A DNA stretch of 64,000 bases from Lepeophtheirus salmonis (taxonomy: Eukaryota; Arthropoda; Copepoda; Siphonostomatoida; Caligidae): assembly GCF_016086655.4 (NCBI RefSeq), contig NC_052135.2, positions 23,340,363-23,404,362 of the forward strand, in the 5' to 3' direction. The notes under the pieces were generated by a model that saw nothing but the letters and a program-made list of their open reading frames with translations, made no database searches and was not told where the DNA came from. The position numbers were made by a program, and so were the translations under genes. Shown in pieces: positions 22,276 through 34,973 of this stretch. Position 1 is the first letter of the stretch. The number at the start of each line of letters is the position of its first letter.

Positions 22276-22869
22276 TGGTATTTGAGATACATAAAAAAAT
22301 TATGCTCATATTTAAATATAGACTCTGTATCTTTTGGATTTTGTTATATCTAATACTATTCGCAACTTGATTTTATTCTGCCTTATTAGTTGTTTAGACT
22401 TCACAAATTTGTGATTTTGTAACACATACATCTCATTAAAGTTGTATCAGTTTTTAATATGGGATTATAAATCCCTTTTTTCCTGTTTATTGGCCCTTGA
22501 CAAAGTACCAAATTTCAAATAGTTTTTATGTTTAAATACCACAGTTTATCAAATAAATTAGTTAAGTAAAACGATAACCATTAATTTAGAATAATAGCGT
22601 TTATTGGTACAGTTGAAAGAAAATTATATTTAAGCGAAAATATATTATTTTATTTTTAATCCTCCTATAATTTACAACTACATATATAACTGTTCAGTTA
22701 TATTTCATGCACTGTAATAGTTTGCCTCTCTTTTTAATTTAGGTCTAATTAATGTTTTTATTTTTCTTCTAAAAATCGGGGAACATTGATTGATGTCCCC
22801 AGTTGATTTCTATGATGATTTTATTTAGTGAAAATTGTTAATTGGACACCCTTATTTCTAATGTTTTTT
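22276..22869. other. AT-rich spacer, nothing recognised
   Basis: No gene or shared repeat identified. Confidence 0.45.
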
Positions 22870-23297
22870 TGTCGTATGTCAACATAAAAACAATCTTTAA
22901 TAAATCAAGAAAAGGATAAAATCCTAACTTAATTCTCTCTTTCATATATACAGGTCAATATTTCATAAACATATTTGAGTATATTATAGGTATATTATTC
23001 TAATTTGTTAGATGAATTAGAATACCCAGGCGTTTTAGCTGTAATTAAGAACCTTTATATGATTTAAGATATTTATATTGGTTTGTTATGGCCTCAAATA
23101 GAATGTATTAATTTCTCATTATTTTATTTTGACTATCAATGTGGGTTACTTCAAGTGCAATTTGCTCCACGTCCAAATGGTTAATAAGAAGGATTTATAA
23201 ATAGAAATGAAGGATAATTTGTGAAAAATTCAAATGTACTCCATACTAAATTTTAGGAAAAATAGTTATAGGTTTATTTTGAGTTTGATGGGCAACA
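22870..23297 (-). mobile_element. Family A element, copy 4
   Basis: End GTCGTATGTCAACATAAAAAC (22871-22891). The body includes AGGTCAATATTTCATAAACATATTTGAG, CTCATTATTTTATTTTGAC, TCCAAATGGTTAATAAGAAGG and AAATGTACTCCATACTAAATTT. The other end GGTTTATTTTGAGTTTGATGGGC is a diverged inverted match. More decayed than copies 3 and 5. Confidence 0.6.
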
Positions 23298-24602
23298 TTT
23301 GAATATAGTTTTTCCATTAAATAACAAAGACAAATAGAATTCATCTACATAGGTTAGAGTAGTGACAAAATAGATAAATAAAGAGATAAACCTCTTTAAA
23401 TAAGACCTGATTTTTGTGTAAAAATATTTCGCAATTGCTCCTTACTTCTTAAAAGTGATGTAATTTCGAAAAAAAAGTCTAAAATAAATAAAGTCTTATA
23501 TAAAATGGTGAAAATATAATTTATTACTTTATCTTTCATTTCTTTTCCGACTTTCTTCTAGATATCAGGGAAGTGGAACAAGATGAAAATATTAAGATAA
23601 CCATTATTTCTTTTAGAAAAATTAGGAAATAAATTACATACATCTGTATACCTAAATAAATATATAAAAACAATCATTTTTCAAAAAAAAATATATTAAT
23701 AATAATTATACGTGAGACTTTTAAAAATTCTAAAAATCCCTTAACGAATTTAATCTAAATCTATGTATGTAATATGAAAGCTGTATTCCCATTTTTCCGG
23801 ATTTATTTTTTCTTTAAATAGAAAGATCATTTGTTTTATTTCTTCATGTAGGTAGGTACTTGTTGAAAATATTCTTAGAGTGACATCAAAAAACTAAATT
23901 ACATATATATTATGATGATTTGTATTTGAAAATGTATTAACACTTATAATTGATGGGCATATGCTTCATATAATAATTACCCTTGTTCTGAACTATTTGT
24001 CGAGATCACCTTTTGGCAGACTTGCAGCTAATACTCAACATGATAATTGGAGAGAAGGTATATCCGTCATCATTTTTTTCTAAAACACCAGGCAGGCTTT
24101 ATGTAAGTAAGATGTGTTTGATTTATCGTCATCCCTGCTCTGCGGATCTAATCGTGGGCGATCGATATAATTCTTCTCTTATATTTCTAAGATTTATACA
24201 AAATACTTCATAAAACTGTACTTGCTTTTCAACCTTTTTTCATGGAAACAGTGTCTCTCTAGGTATCATGTTATCAAAAATATTTTACCCAAATGTTCTG
24301 CCCAGCTGCTGCCATTGCAGGGACCTTGCCAAAACTAGAAATTGTAAAGTCAAAGGTGTTTAATGTCGGATAATGAAGGAGGACAAAATTGTATATTATT
24401 GTATATTTTTTATGGTATTATCTATGATTATACAATTTTCGTACACTTTATTTGCTTTTGGGTTAAGAGGCTACAATGTAAAATTTTATCTAAGAAATCA
24501 CTTTCGTTATGATACTGACCTGGTTAACGAAAGTCTCTACACACAATACTCTTACTTTAATGACGTAAAAATCTAGGGGACTCTCCTGTATAGTGTTCAT
24601 AT
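23298..24602. other. AT-rich spacer with an unidentified GC-richer patch
   Basis: The patch around 24001-24170 is less AT-rich and contains a 66-codon frame (24013-24213, TTG start) with no recognised family. A fragment around 24300-24340 (CCAGCTGCTGCCATTGCAGGGACC) is similarly unassigned. No shared repeat confirmed. Confidence 0.35.
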
Positions 24603-25045
24603 TATATATGGTGTGCATCAACATAAAAACAATATTGAACAAAAATCAAAAAAAAAGAGAAAATTGCAATTTTTATTATTTATTTCATATATATACGGGC
24701 AAAGCCCAATATTCTGTAGTTATATTTCAATAAATGATAGTCACATTATTCAAATTTGTCGCATAAGCAACGGTACTCAATTTTTTGATCAATATTTTAA
24801 AACTTTGATTTGATTTAAGACAATGAAATGATCCTTTCAAATAAAATCAATCAATTTCTCATTATTTTTTTGTGACGATCAATTTTGACAACTTAAAAAG
24901 CAATTTGCGGCACATCCAAAGGGTTGATAAAAATAATTGTTGATGAAAATGGACGATTATTTATCATTGAATATAAGTGTAATTCACACTCAATTTTGAG
25001 TGTTAAAATCTTTCTCGATTTCGTTTGTGTTAACTGTACATATTA
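24603..25045 (-). mobile_element. Family A element, copy 5 (well bounded)
   Basis: Ends TATATGGTGTGCATCAACAT (24604-24623) and GTGTTAACTGTACATATTA (25027-25045) are inverted matches. The body holds the full set of family blocks: GCCCAATATTCTG, CAAATTTGTCGC, TCATTATTTTTTTGTGACG, TTTTGACAACTTAAAAAG, CCAAAGGGTTGATAAAAATA and CACACTCAATTTTGAG. About 440 bp, the typical full size here. Confidence 0.75.
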
Positions 25046-25162
25046 TATCCATTGCAATCTGTATGCTAATTAAATGAATGAATTCAAGCGTCCATTTTGT
25101 TCCCCTTCCCATTGTTATTCATGTAATAGGTATACATAAGCCCTCTGATTTGTTTATGTCCT

Positions 25163-25178
25163 CAACACACACACACAT
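25163..25178. repeat. (CA)n microsatellite
   Basis: CAACACACACACACATA, about six CA units. Confidence 0.7.
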
Positions 25179-25551
25179 AATACAACCCTCTTCACTTCAT
25201 ACCAATTATGCATGAAAAAAACCTCTAAACCCTTTTATAGATTTCATTTAAAGAAATTGCCTGTTTATGATGTGTTGAAGCAGGGTGTCTATTAAAATAA
25301 TGCAGTCTAGACAAACATTAGTACAATATCACTATTAAACACATTATACATAAATATTGCGTAACAACATGATTTTGACTATGCAAATAAAATATATATA
25401 GAAAGTAAATACTGTAATTTTCATCAAAATCCAATTGGATAATTGTCACAAATCTAAATCTCTCTAAGGCTCTTAACGTACCGGATGCAACATAAAATTA
25501 CATCCAATAAATTTAAAATGTACTTTTGATTCTGTACTTTTATAACTGCTC

Positions 25552-25640
25552 ATATTAGCCAGCTTGCTAGAACAACCGGCATAGCTAGGAATTATAAGGC
25601 AATAAGACATACACACTTTGCTTTAATGATGTAGATTGTA
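25552..25640 (+). repeat. Family E fragment
   Basis: AGCCAGCTTGCTAGAACAACC, GGCATAGCTAGGAATTATAAGG and CACACTTTGCTTTAATGATGTAGA match the order seen at 46060-46135. The neighbouring CTCGTTGATGAACCTCATCTGC and CGGTTGTTAAACCTCATAC stretches (25690, 25790) may belong to the same repeat. Confidence 0.5.
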
Positions 25641-26619
25641 ATCCCCTTTTATTTTCATTTAATTGACGCACTGAGATTTAGCAATATCACTCGTTGATGA
25701 ACCTCATCTGCAGTCACATTCATTATTTTTATCATATACATCTACACCCATTTTTTTAATATAACAACCTTAACTTTAGCTACACCCACCGGTTGTTAAA
25801 CCTCATACAATGTTACATTTATAATGTTTTATCTTATTTTCGCAATCCCGTTTTCTATTCTTTTAAGTTAGTGCCATGGTTATTGTAATGACTAATTACA
25901 CTTAATTTGAACAAGATATATAAGAAAATATTATGAACAAAAGATATAAAGGATAAAAGCTTATTAATGTATGTCTTAATATATCTCAAGTAGCATCCAA
26001 GTATATTCCTCATAAAGGAAAATTCATTTGTATTCTTCTTAGGGATTTCAATTTAGAAAGCCTTTCTTTCTCTTTAGAAAATACATAGAAAATAGTTATA
26101 CGGAGCACGATTCAGATTGGACAACTTTTTTTATTTTTCATTTTCTCATGATGTATAGTGGATTATTTATAATTTTCAATAATTTAAAATTTTATTACTA
26201 CGAAATACTAAATTACAGTATTTTAAGGTCAATTAGGCTTTATACATTATAATGTACTCTTTTTCGCATTTGCTTTCTTTCCTTCTCCTTATAATCATTC
26301 ATTTAAAAACTAAAAATAACAACAATGGAACGGCAGAAGAGTAAAATGAATTAAATTTCCCTCTACTTATTTTGGATTTTTATCTTTAATTTGAAAAAAT
26401 AAAGATATTTTTATTTTTTTTACAAATAAAGAACAAAGATAATTGATATTAAAATATCATGTTTTTATATATAAAAAATTAAGATGTTACCATGGGAGAA
26501 CATTTGAGTCAATATATAAGGAAATATCAAATATTTTTGCTCTGAGAAGGAAATCTTAAATTATTCAATAGATATGAAAGTGATTTTTTATAACCCACAA
26601 AAGCAAACGTTACTGTGTT
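25641..26619. other. AT-rich spacer, nothing certain
   Basis: No gene recognised. Possible continuation of the family E repeat in the first 200 bp. Confidence 0.4.
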
Positions 26620-26925
26620 TTTTTCTCAAAATTTTTTGTTAATTACATTTGTACTCTTTGAAGAATGACCTTCAATTTAAATCAACAAGTAATACTTATT
26701 AATTATTTGGGTGTGCTATAAATTGTACATAAAGTTGCAAAAAATGATAATTACATTAAAAAAAATAATAATGACAATTTGACAGATTTTATTTAAAATT
26801 GACCACATCGGGGCCAATATAATTATCTATAATCAAATAAAGATTTTATATTTATCTGAATTTCATAGATATCTTAATTAATCCCACAAATTTGACTATA
26901 AAGCTTATAAGGACTCCCATATGTC
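26620..26925 (+). mobile_element. Family A element, copy 6 (ends lost)
   Basis: Body blocks in plus orientation: CTCAAAATTTTTTGTTAATTACATTTGTACTCTTTGAAGAATG, TAATTATTTGGGTGTGCTATAAATTG, TTTAAAATTGACC, CGGGGCCAATATAATT, AATCAAATAAAGATTTTATA and ATCCCACAAATTTGACTATAAAGC. The terminal repeats are not recognisable. Confidence 0.55.
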
Positions 26926-27648
26926 AATGAAATGTATATATGGAGGAAAGGAATAAATCACCACATTATCTCGTTTACTTTATTTTCAATCAAGATTATC
27001 TTTATGTTAAAGTACCACTTGTAAATATTTTTAGTGGTTTATATATATATAATATTTCTGATAGCTTACGCTTCTCTCTTTGGCTAATAATTAAAAAGAT
27101 CAAAACTCATCCCATTTCCTTAAAACTAGTCCTTGTTGATAAATTCTATTTATATTTTATAGTAAAGGACTGAAAAATTACATTTCATAATTTATTGAAT
27201 TGTTGTGATGATCAACGACTGAAATATCTTAAATTAATCATTCAAAAAATAATGAAATTGTATGCCATAATTGATCATCTTCCCTAAGGTTGGAGCAAAG
27301 GCATTAACATTATCATCAATATTAAATTATATTCGTAACATTATGCCTGATTTTTTAATAAAATAGAGCAATAGTCTATTTGAACACATGTTGAAAACCA
27401 ACACTCCCGGCTTTAAATCATAAAACGCACCTCCTATTTTCCCGATATTTTTCATGCAATGCAGCTTCTACAGCCGTTATCTATGTTCAAAGGCTTTTCT
27501 GAATATGTGGAAAATATCTACGGATTCTTAAATGGGTAAGTCTTATCTGTAGTTGTGACAGATCGGAAGATGAATCACTAATATATTTTATAATTGTGGG
27601 CAATTTTCCATTAATGCCAATTTTCCCAGAATTAAATTATGTATGTTT
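26926..27648. other. AT-rich spacer, nothing recognised
   Basis: The open frame 26940-27173 begins at a TTG codon and has no family similarity. No shared repeat seen. Confidence 0.4.
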
Positions 27649-27650
27649 TA

Positions 27651-28183
27651 CAAGAAATGTTTGCAAGAATTTTTTTGGAAGAAAATGGAATTTCACTTAT
27701 TTTTCTAACTACCTGTGAGTTGTCATCAATCAACAAAGTAGTTAGGCTATTAAAATGAAGAAAAATTAAGGTTAAACATTGGAATAAACATTTATTTCTG
27801 ATAAATCAAAATTATTATTTTTTAAATTTTGTCTTAATCAAAAAATCCTCCCTTTGCTAGTATACAGACTTTTGGCATTCTTGTTGTTTGCTTTTCAAGA
27901 TAAGCAGGTGTGATATCATTCCAAGCATTCTTTAAAGAGTAGCACAACTCATTCTTACTTCACTTTTCCCTAACTTTTCTGTCTACATGTTCCCACAATA
28001 GCTCTATTTGGTTCAAATCAGGAGATTGAGCTGGTGTTGTCGTGATCTTGTTGAAAAACAAGTTGTGGAACCTGTTGAAGAAGGATTGGAATCTAATTAC
28101 TGTGATACCTGATGATAAATTCATAAGTAGTCAGAAAAATAAGTGAAATTCCATTTTTTTTTCGAAACTTTGTCTTTCCACTG
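27651..28183 (-). mobile_element. Tc1-like deletion derivative (~533 bp)
   Basis: The two ends contain the same segment in inverted orientation: AATGGAATTTCACTTATTTTTCT at about 27684-27706 and its complement at about 28133-28155. The inverted match extends on both sides (AACTACCTGTGA versus GACTACTTATGAA inward). The outer boundary is imprecise: CAAGAAATG after TA at 27651 on the left, and CAGTGG ending at 28183 on the right. The interior keeps only pieces of the transposase, so the element is non-autonomous. Confidence 0.75.
27834..28075 (-). pseudogene. Tc1-family transposase relic, D2 and E motifs joined by a deletion
   Basis: Read on the minus strand: TTTCAACAAGATCACGACAAC gives FQQDHDN, the second catalytic Asp motif of Tc1 transposases (rc at 28039-28059). 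Immediately after, in another frame, comes PAQSPDLNQIELLWEHVDRK with the third catalytic residue (Glu of QIELLW). It then runs VREK, one in-frame TGA, and SKNELCYSLKNAWNDI, TPAYLEKQTTRMPKV and the family-typical C-terminus GGFFD then TAA at 27834-27836. The roughly 34 residues expected between D2 and E are deleted, and the N-terminal DNA-binding domain and first Asp are absent. Catalytically dead. Confidence 0.85.
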
Positions 28184-30839
28184 CATGTCTTCCAAATGTT
28201 CTAACTTATAGAATGACATTAAGTAAACAATAGAATGTAAGTTACTTTTGTAGTCACAAAACCTCATCTTCCCTAAAGTTATTCATACTTGTGTATATTG
28301 TTCTAAACAATAAAAAAATATTAATAAAAATTTTCTTCAAAAGTCATCCTGTGGAGTATACAGAATATAGTCAGGAAATTTAGAAAACAAATTTTGATCT
28401 GCATGCCATTTTTGACAATATCAGGAGGGATTTTTTTTTAAAGGCGTGGAATCACTTTTATTAAACAACCTATTCATCATAGAAATAGTTATATGAATAG
28501 GTAAAGTATAACCCTTCACTCAAAACCGTACCTACAAAAGCAAATAAACCAAAAGAAGAAACGGAATACATTTAGGTATATGTACGTGAAAATTGTCTTT
28601 CAATTTCTTAAGCATACACGATCTATCTACATAATATGGGAAGAAGAAATGATACATACACTTTTATACTATAAATATGTATGTTTTATGTATGTATGTA
28701 GTTACATATGTACAATAGGGTGGCTTGTTTCACAACTTTCTTCCAATTTCGATAATAGCAAGTGCGAAACAATAAGTGGTAAGACAATAATCATTTCAAA
28801 ATTTCATTGCTCTAAAATGCCATCCAAAGGTCGCAAATCTTCTTCAAACTTTGAAAAAAAGGCAAACATTATTTATTTAATGTTAAATATCAAAATAAAG
28901 CATGAATCTGTACTTAGGATTAAATCATTTTGATAGACATTTTTTTACCCTATATGGAAAAACAAGAATGAATAACGTGACGAAATTTTGATTATCCGTG
29001 TTAGCGCTCACCTTTTTTTACCTTTTCAAAAAGGAAAAATCAAAGTTTGTTTTCTAAATTTCCTTAATATTTTTTTTTTACTCCATAGAATGAGTTTAGA
29101 AAAATAATTGTATAAATATTTGTAATAGGTTGGAACAATAAATCAAAATAGTTTAATACAAAACAAAAAATAATACTTTGTATTAATTTTTATTATTGGA
29201 GTATATAATTTTTATCTTTCTTTAAACTTTGAATAAGATGTGCAACCTGAAGATGACTTCCTGGAACAATGAAACTTTGCGTTGATTATTTTCTTAGTGG
29301 TTACAGATAATTTGAAAGCAAATATTTCTCCCACCAGTGATTTTGCCTCATGACATATTTGCCGAATTTTTATTTGTTATATTTAAGAATTGAACTTAAG
29401 TATTAGTCTTTACTTTTGAAAAATTCCTTTGTTTCTATAATAGGAGTCTCTTCTATTTCTTTAAGGCTCAACTAAGATCATGACAGCGAATAAGGTGCTA
29501 CTTGTCAAGAAGTCTTTTCGAAAAAGGCTCAGGATACTGGATCTGGGATTCCTTATCCCTTTGTCCTTATCAACACAATTACTTCTACATTTGCGGGCTA
29601 TTTTCCATTTTTTCTTTTTCTTCAGATCCATAGCTGATATACAATAGTAAAGGCTAAAGGTAAATGTTACACTTATAATATAAAAACTTAAAAAGGGGGC
29701 AATTTCTACTGGAAGTGAATATGTTGCAGTAAAGTAATTGGTCACGTTTTTTTAGCACATGACAACTTTTCCCCAGTATTCGTTATCAAAATTTAAAAAA
29801 AGAGCGTAGTAATGAACCGCCCTAATGTAAAAGTTCATGTAAGGCAATAGAAAAAGATGATTTTTTTTCTCTTTTCATATTCTATTTTGATGGTTTTATG
29901 ATATCTTTTGCTATAAATATATATACATATATTTCCTTCATATTATATGATAGTCTCAATATCTATCAATGTATGTACCCATATAACATGCTAAGAATGA
30001 ATGATATAGCTTCCTTGATTGGTACTACATATATTGTATTCTACGTATACATACATACGCACAAACATATATGTCTCATATATAAATCTCTATTTTTATG
30101 ACTAAAAGTATTATGAATAAAATGTGTCCTTAATTTATTACGTTTATGGCTGACGCAGTTGTGGTTAAGTGGTGGAATCCTTCTTTATACTTATAGAACA
30201 GTTTACTTCATTTAGATAGTTTGTAGTGGTCATATGGGGGTATATGTATTGTACATATAATAAAAATACTCAATGACTTATTTTTCAAAGCACATACTTA
30301 TTATGAAATTATCTCAAATATGTACACAATTATAATAAGTATAATTTGAAAACCATACCATACTATGTGTTAAAAATACATTTAAGTCATACTAACTATA
30401 TGTAGTATGTATGTATTCTTATATATTCTATTAAATCATGTAAGGGGATTCTGGGATATTTATAAGTGTGTACATTAAAATAGCTTTTACATTACAACTG
30501 TAGGATATAGTGCAGATTATTGTGTTAAAATCAATGATCCTTGTCAATTTTTTTTCGAGATATTAGATAAAAACTGATTTTGATAAGTATAACAAAGCTT
30601 TTATTACAATGCAGTCAATTTTTATTTTTATATTGCAACTTATATCATTTTTAGATATCAGTTGACAGACTAATATCATAATTCATATTCACTCACTCAA
30701 GAGAAATTTGGGATATTGTAATAGTCGGTAGAAAGGGGGCTGTTGCAACAAGTGTTGCAATTTTTTTTCTTCATATTCCTCTATATTTTGTAAATATTGA
30801 CATTTTACAACAAGTATGTTTGTTAGCCAAGGTTGGGCA
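28184..30839. other. Long AT-rich stretch, no gene recognised
   Basis: About 2.6 kb. The segment 28717-28960 starts AATAGGGTGGCTTG and ends TACCCTATATGG, a weak inverted pair that could bound a small element. The 117-codon plus frame over it (28580-28933) lacks an ATG start context and family similarity. The minus frame at 29461-29745 is Ser/Phe-rich and not recognised. A TTGCAACA/TGTTGCAA 8-bp hairpin occurs near 30743-30760. Confidence 0.4.
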
Positions 30840-31470
30840 TTGAAAAGGATCCTGAGAGTAAATTTATGACTAATACAAATCGATATTACTGATTTATATA
30901 AAAAAATGTTTTTCTTTTACTACTCTCACCCTTCGTGTTTGTTCCCTTCATCATAAAATTTCTCTCTGCAAAATATTTTTGACTTTAATTAATATTTTAT
31001 GGTAGCCCTCACTTCTTAATGTTTTGCCTTATATATAATAATTAGAGGATTTCGTATTGGATGTCTCCATTTTTTCTAATAACATAAAGTTATAACAACT
31101 TTTTCTGTAAGGAAATAATAAATTTAATGCAAATAGAAATATATTTACAGTTTTAGTAGCTTATGTAGTTTTAATTTTCAATCTTTTTTAACCTCAATTA
31201 CTTTATTTAATATTGATTGCATTACAAAGTGCACAATTTACAAAATAAACCATTACTTGGTGCACTCTTTTCTTCTAAGTTATGGTAAATTTTAATTTAG
31301 TCTACTTTCCATATGTGTTGGAAAATAGCAAGGTAAGCAAAAGTGGATAAATTTATTATTTTATTCACAAGTTTATCAATCTGGGCCGGAAATGTTACAG
31401 TTTTTTCACAAAAATATATTTTTCCCATTAGAACCGATGTACACGGCACGGCGGTAAATAAAATCAAATT
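30840..31470 (+). repeat. Family G dispersed repeat, copy 1
   Basis: Shares with 44870-45290 the ordered blocks TTCCCTTCATCATAAAA, TTTGACTTTAATTAATATTTTATGG, CCCTCACTTCTTAATGTTTTGCC, ACAAAATAAACCATTACTTGGTGCACTC, TATGGTAAA and CATTAGAACCGATG. Non-coding and diverged. The class is unknown and the boundaries approximate. Confidence 0.5.
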
Positions 31471-33580
31471 AACAACTTTGATTTGGTAACCAATCAATAA
31501 GAATCATCCTAATTTACATATGTATTCATTTACAAATATATATAAATCTCAGTTGTGAAAGGATTTTATTTAAAAAAATTAACTTCCTAGTCAGAAAATA
31601 ACTTACAAACTATTTTTTTATTTACAAATATATGTGCCTACTTGTTCCATGAAATTCTTATATTCAGATCCCTAGGAATTTATGCATAAACGTATTTATA
31701 TATATATACCTTAATATTTATATATATAAAAGAATAAAACAAAATGGTTAATGCAGCCTGTGTAGTTAGTAAGGAGAACCATTAACAAAGGCTTTATAAA
31801 TTGTACGTACAAATACTTACATATGTATAATGTACATGTATTCATCTAAAAATTAGCAACTTTATTAAATAAATTTGTACACAATGTACATATATAAATT
31901 ACTTTGTCTTTTCATACTCATATTAAATTCCATGTAGTCATCAAATTTTGTGTAAAAGAAAACGGGGCTAATTGACGCACTTATACTTTTGGCATATTAC
32001 TCAGCTATCTTTGGGTTTTTTGCAAAGCTCAAAACAATTTTCAATTGATTTAATTTCATATGTTAGTGAATGGGACTTTGACTTTAATATCAATTTTAAT
32101 GCTGACGACTTCTTGAAGTAACTTAAGCAAATTGAGATAGTAGTTATTATCTATAGCTAATAATAGTATTTATCGATACAATATTGAAACAAAATTTAAG
32201 TTCCTCACAAATATTTTTTTTTCAAATAGTCTAATAAATATTTATACGTACAGATATAGTAAAATTATTGAAAGATAAATTTAACATAATGAGATACAGA
32301 TTATTATTTAAGACTACGAGGATTTTAAATTTTTCGTTGTATGCTTCTTCTTTTAATTTTGTCCCGACTAACGAGAGCTTCAACCACTTTGACTTCAAAT
32401 TATATATTTACTGGACTCTCAAATCTCTACTACCCTAGTAATTTTATTTTTTGAAAAATAAATTTAATGAAAGGAGCTTTATTTTTACTTTTTGTTGATC
32501 CAGGATGTAATCAAAAAAATATTATTATTTTTTGATTTTTTCCACCTAATTTGAGTACATAAAATTTTGTAAAGAGAAAAACGTGGCTTCAATTGCACAA
32601 AAATTACTTTCATGTCCTATTACTTAGCTTCTGAAGGGGAAATTGAAATCAAAGTTTTTGGTCATTGCAACGTTTAAAATAATATGCAACTTTTTGGAAA
32701 CAATTTCTTAATGTAATTATTGGTAATTTAGCTGTCACATCAATTTTAATGTGGAAAATTTAAGAAGCTACTTCTCCCTTTTTCTTGAGGGTGATGGAAA
32801 GGTTAACATGTAAGAATAATAGAACAATATATTTTTTTCTATATAATTCAAACTAATTTAACTTGATGAAAAGTATATAATTCATAAGCATTTATACATA
32901 TAGAAAATGAATAATAAATTAAACATAAACCCATTAAGCTGAACATAATTATGTCAATATCACAAATTATCATTTAAGAGAACGGGAATGATTAATTTTC
33001 CTTTGTAGATCTTTTCATTTTTTGATGTTTCAACTAGCGTGAGCCAATTTTCTCTACAGCCATTTTTTGAGTATAAACAATAATATCTCACTGAAAACTT
33101 AACCCATTAATAATATTTAACGTTTAAACTAACTATAAGTAATTTTATTTTCTTAAAATATAAAGGGTTTAAAAATTATATTTCGGTATTAATTGATGAA
33201 TATGAAGCATCTTTTAACTTGTTTTAATTCCCTTACATATAAATTATGTAATTCTATAGAATTTTAAGTAGTTAAATTTTTTCGTCGGATTATTATTGCA
33301 ATAAATATTTACGCAACCTAACAAGCTTATTTTATTTAATTTTTTTAATAAATATTATAAACTTTATTGACCATAAATCAATCAAAATCGACCTTTTTTA
33401 TAGACAATTTTTTTAAAATTGAAATGTAAGGTCTATTCTATAATTTCAGCTATGAAATAAAGCATTTAAAGAAAAAATAAAAAAGATATTAGAATCTAAG
33501 TAAGATCCTTCATTTTACTCGATTTTATGTGGTTATACACATTTTTATTAAATTTAATCAAGATCCCGTAATAAATAATT
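31471..33580. other. AT-rich spacer, nothing recognised
   Basis: About 2.1 kb of AT-rich sequence without a recognisable gene or repeat family. Confidence 0.45.
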
Positions 33581-33770
33581 CATTTTTTAAATGCTGAAAT
33601 GTTTTTATCAATTTTAATTTGATTTTCATATATATTATTTTTCCATGTCAAAATATGGCACTGAATCTTAGTTATCATTTTTTAAATGCTGAAATGTTTT
33701 TATCAATTTTACTTTGATTTTCATATATATTATTTTTTCATGTCGAAATATGGCACTGAATCTTAGTTAT
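33581..33770. repeat. 95-bp tandem duplication, 3 differences
   Basis: Unit CATTTTTTAAATGCTGAAATG... is at 33581-33675 and again at 33676-33770, directly abutting. I count three substitutions (TTTAATTTG/TTTACTTTG, TTTCCATG/TTTTCATG, GTCAAAAT/GTCGAAAT), about 97% identity, so the duplication is recent relative to the rest of the window. Confidence 0.9.
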
Positions 33771-34329
33771 AACCTAAAAACTTGATTTTTAAAATAAGGC
33801 TTTAAAGGCCAAACCTTCATGGATTGAAAGTTTTAATGGCCATATTCGTGCTTTACAACTTAAATAACATTAATACACGTGGGGTAAGCCTTCAGGCAAA
33901 AATGCTGTTGCATTATGTTATTAATCATATTATATCTTTTCCAAGATAATTAATTGGATTATTATTTAAATTCGTTCCTATAACGAAATATGTTTATTAT
34001 ATTCTTGAATTTATATTTATGTTTTGGGATATGTGGGCCTGTAAAAATTACTGGGAAGTTTCAAAATATAAATTCCATTTTAGAAATGAAGTTCAAACAA
34101 AATAGTCAATTTACCTACGACTAAAAACATAATAACAATAAATCTTTAGGATCTGAAATGCAACTAATTTACCTACCTTTACGACTTAAATCTTAAGTAG
34201 AAACACAAACAAGACAATTTTTTTTTCCTTTTTTTCCCCTTGTCTTCTTATCAAACTATTGAAATATGCAGAATTTATGTAGCAATAAAAAAATAGAATG
34301 ATAAAATGACATATTTTACTTCAAAGGGG

Positions 34330-34450
34330 CCGTATTTGAGCTAATATCAAATAATGGTTCTTCACTGTAAACCAATTTTTGGATATTTTAACTCATTTGA
34401 AAAATTTGAATACAATCCCTATAATTGACTCAAACATGTATTTGAATGTA
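34330..34450 (+). repeat. Family A fragment, copy 7
   Basis: CCAATTTTTGGATATTTTAACTC, AAAAATTTGAATACAATCCC and TATAATTGACTCAAACATG correspond to the right third of family A in plus orientation. Only ~120 bp recognisable. Confidence 0.5.
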
Positions 34451-34563
34451 CATGTTACAAGGTATAACAACAAAATCTGGCACTTTTGATCTATCTACAT
34501 TAAACTTACATACAACGGGAATTTATTAAGATGTATTACAATAACAAAAATTGAGCATTTATC

Positions 34564-34973
34564 TTACTGGATGAATCTTCCGTTACGGTTATGGTTCAGC
34601 CTTGAATCACACTTTGGCCTCGAAACTTGAGCCTGATCTAAATTATTGCATTCCAGGACGATAAATTTGATTGGGGAATTCTTGTTGGTGCCTCTGTTGA
34701 CTTTTGACTCAAGATAGTTCCAGACAAAACGATCTATCAAATTTAGGTCACATATCCTTGGGCGCCTGGCACTTCCTTCATTTTGATCATTCTCCTGTGC
34801 TCTGTGGTTTCCACCAGGACCTTCCTCAACTGATCTCTACTTCCCCTATCAATCCTTGAGACCTCAGCATTGATAAGATCTTAATCATTGTTCTTCAAAA
34901 TCATCACAACAGCGCACTTACGTTCTGCCTCTGAAAATGTAATAGGGGTGAACTCTTCTATTGTTTACTCCAT
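34564..34973 (-). pseudogene. Mariner transposase relic with large internal deletion
   Basis: A minus-strand ATG at 34973 opens MExTIEEFTPITFSEAERK (x = TAA stop), then CAVVMILKNND, another TAA, DLINAEVSRI and RKVLVETTEH: a recognisable mariner N-terminus. The frame then slips and reads STGENDQNEGSARRPRI and LNLIDRFVWNYLESKVNRG with TNKNSPIKF, the post-catalytic C-terminal segment ('VWNYLESKVN... NKN.HPN'). It ends GRFIQ then TAA at 34564-34566, a typical mariner C-terminus. All three catalytic Asp motifs are missing, so start and end are present but the nuclease core is gone. Flanking inverted repeats were not identified. Confidence 0.7.

Noticed and set aside
28580..28933. 117-codon plus-strand open frame, longest in the window
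   Set aside because: No family similarity or plausible start context, low-complexity composition, and weak inverted ends around 28717-28960 suggest repeat DNA.
28717..28960. Small element bounded by AATAGGGT / ACCCTATA
   Set aside because: The inverted match is only about 8 bp, and no other copy or clear target duplication is visible in the window.
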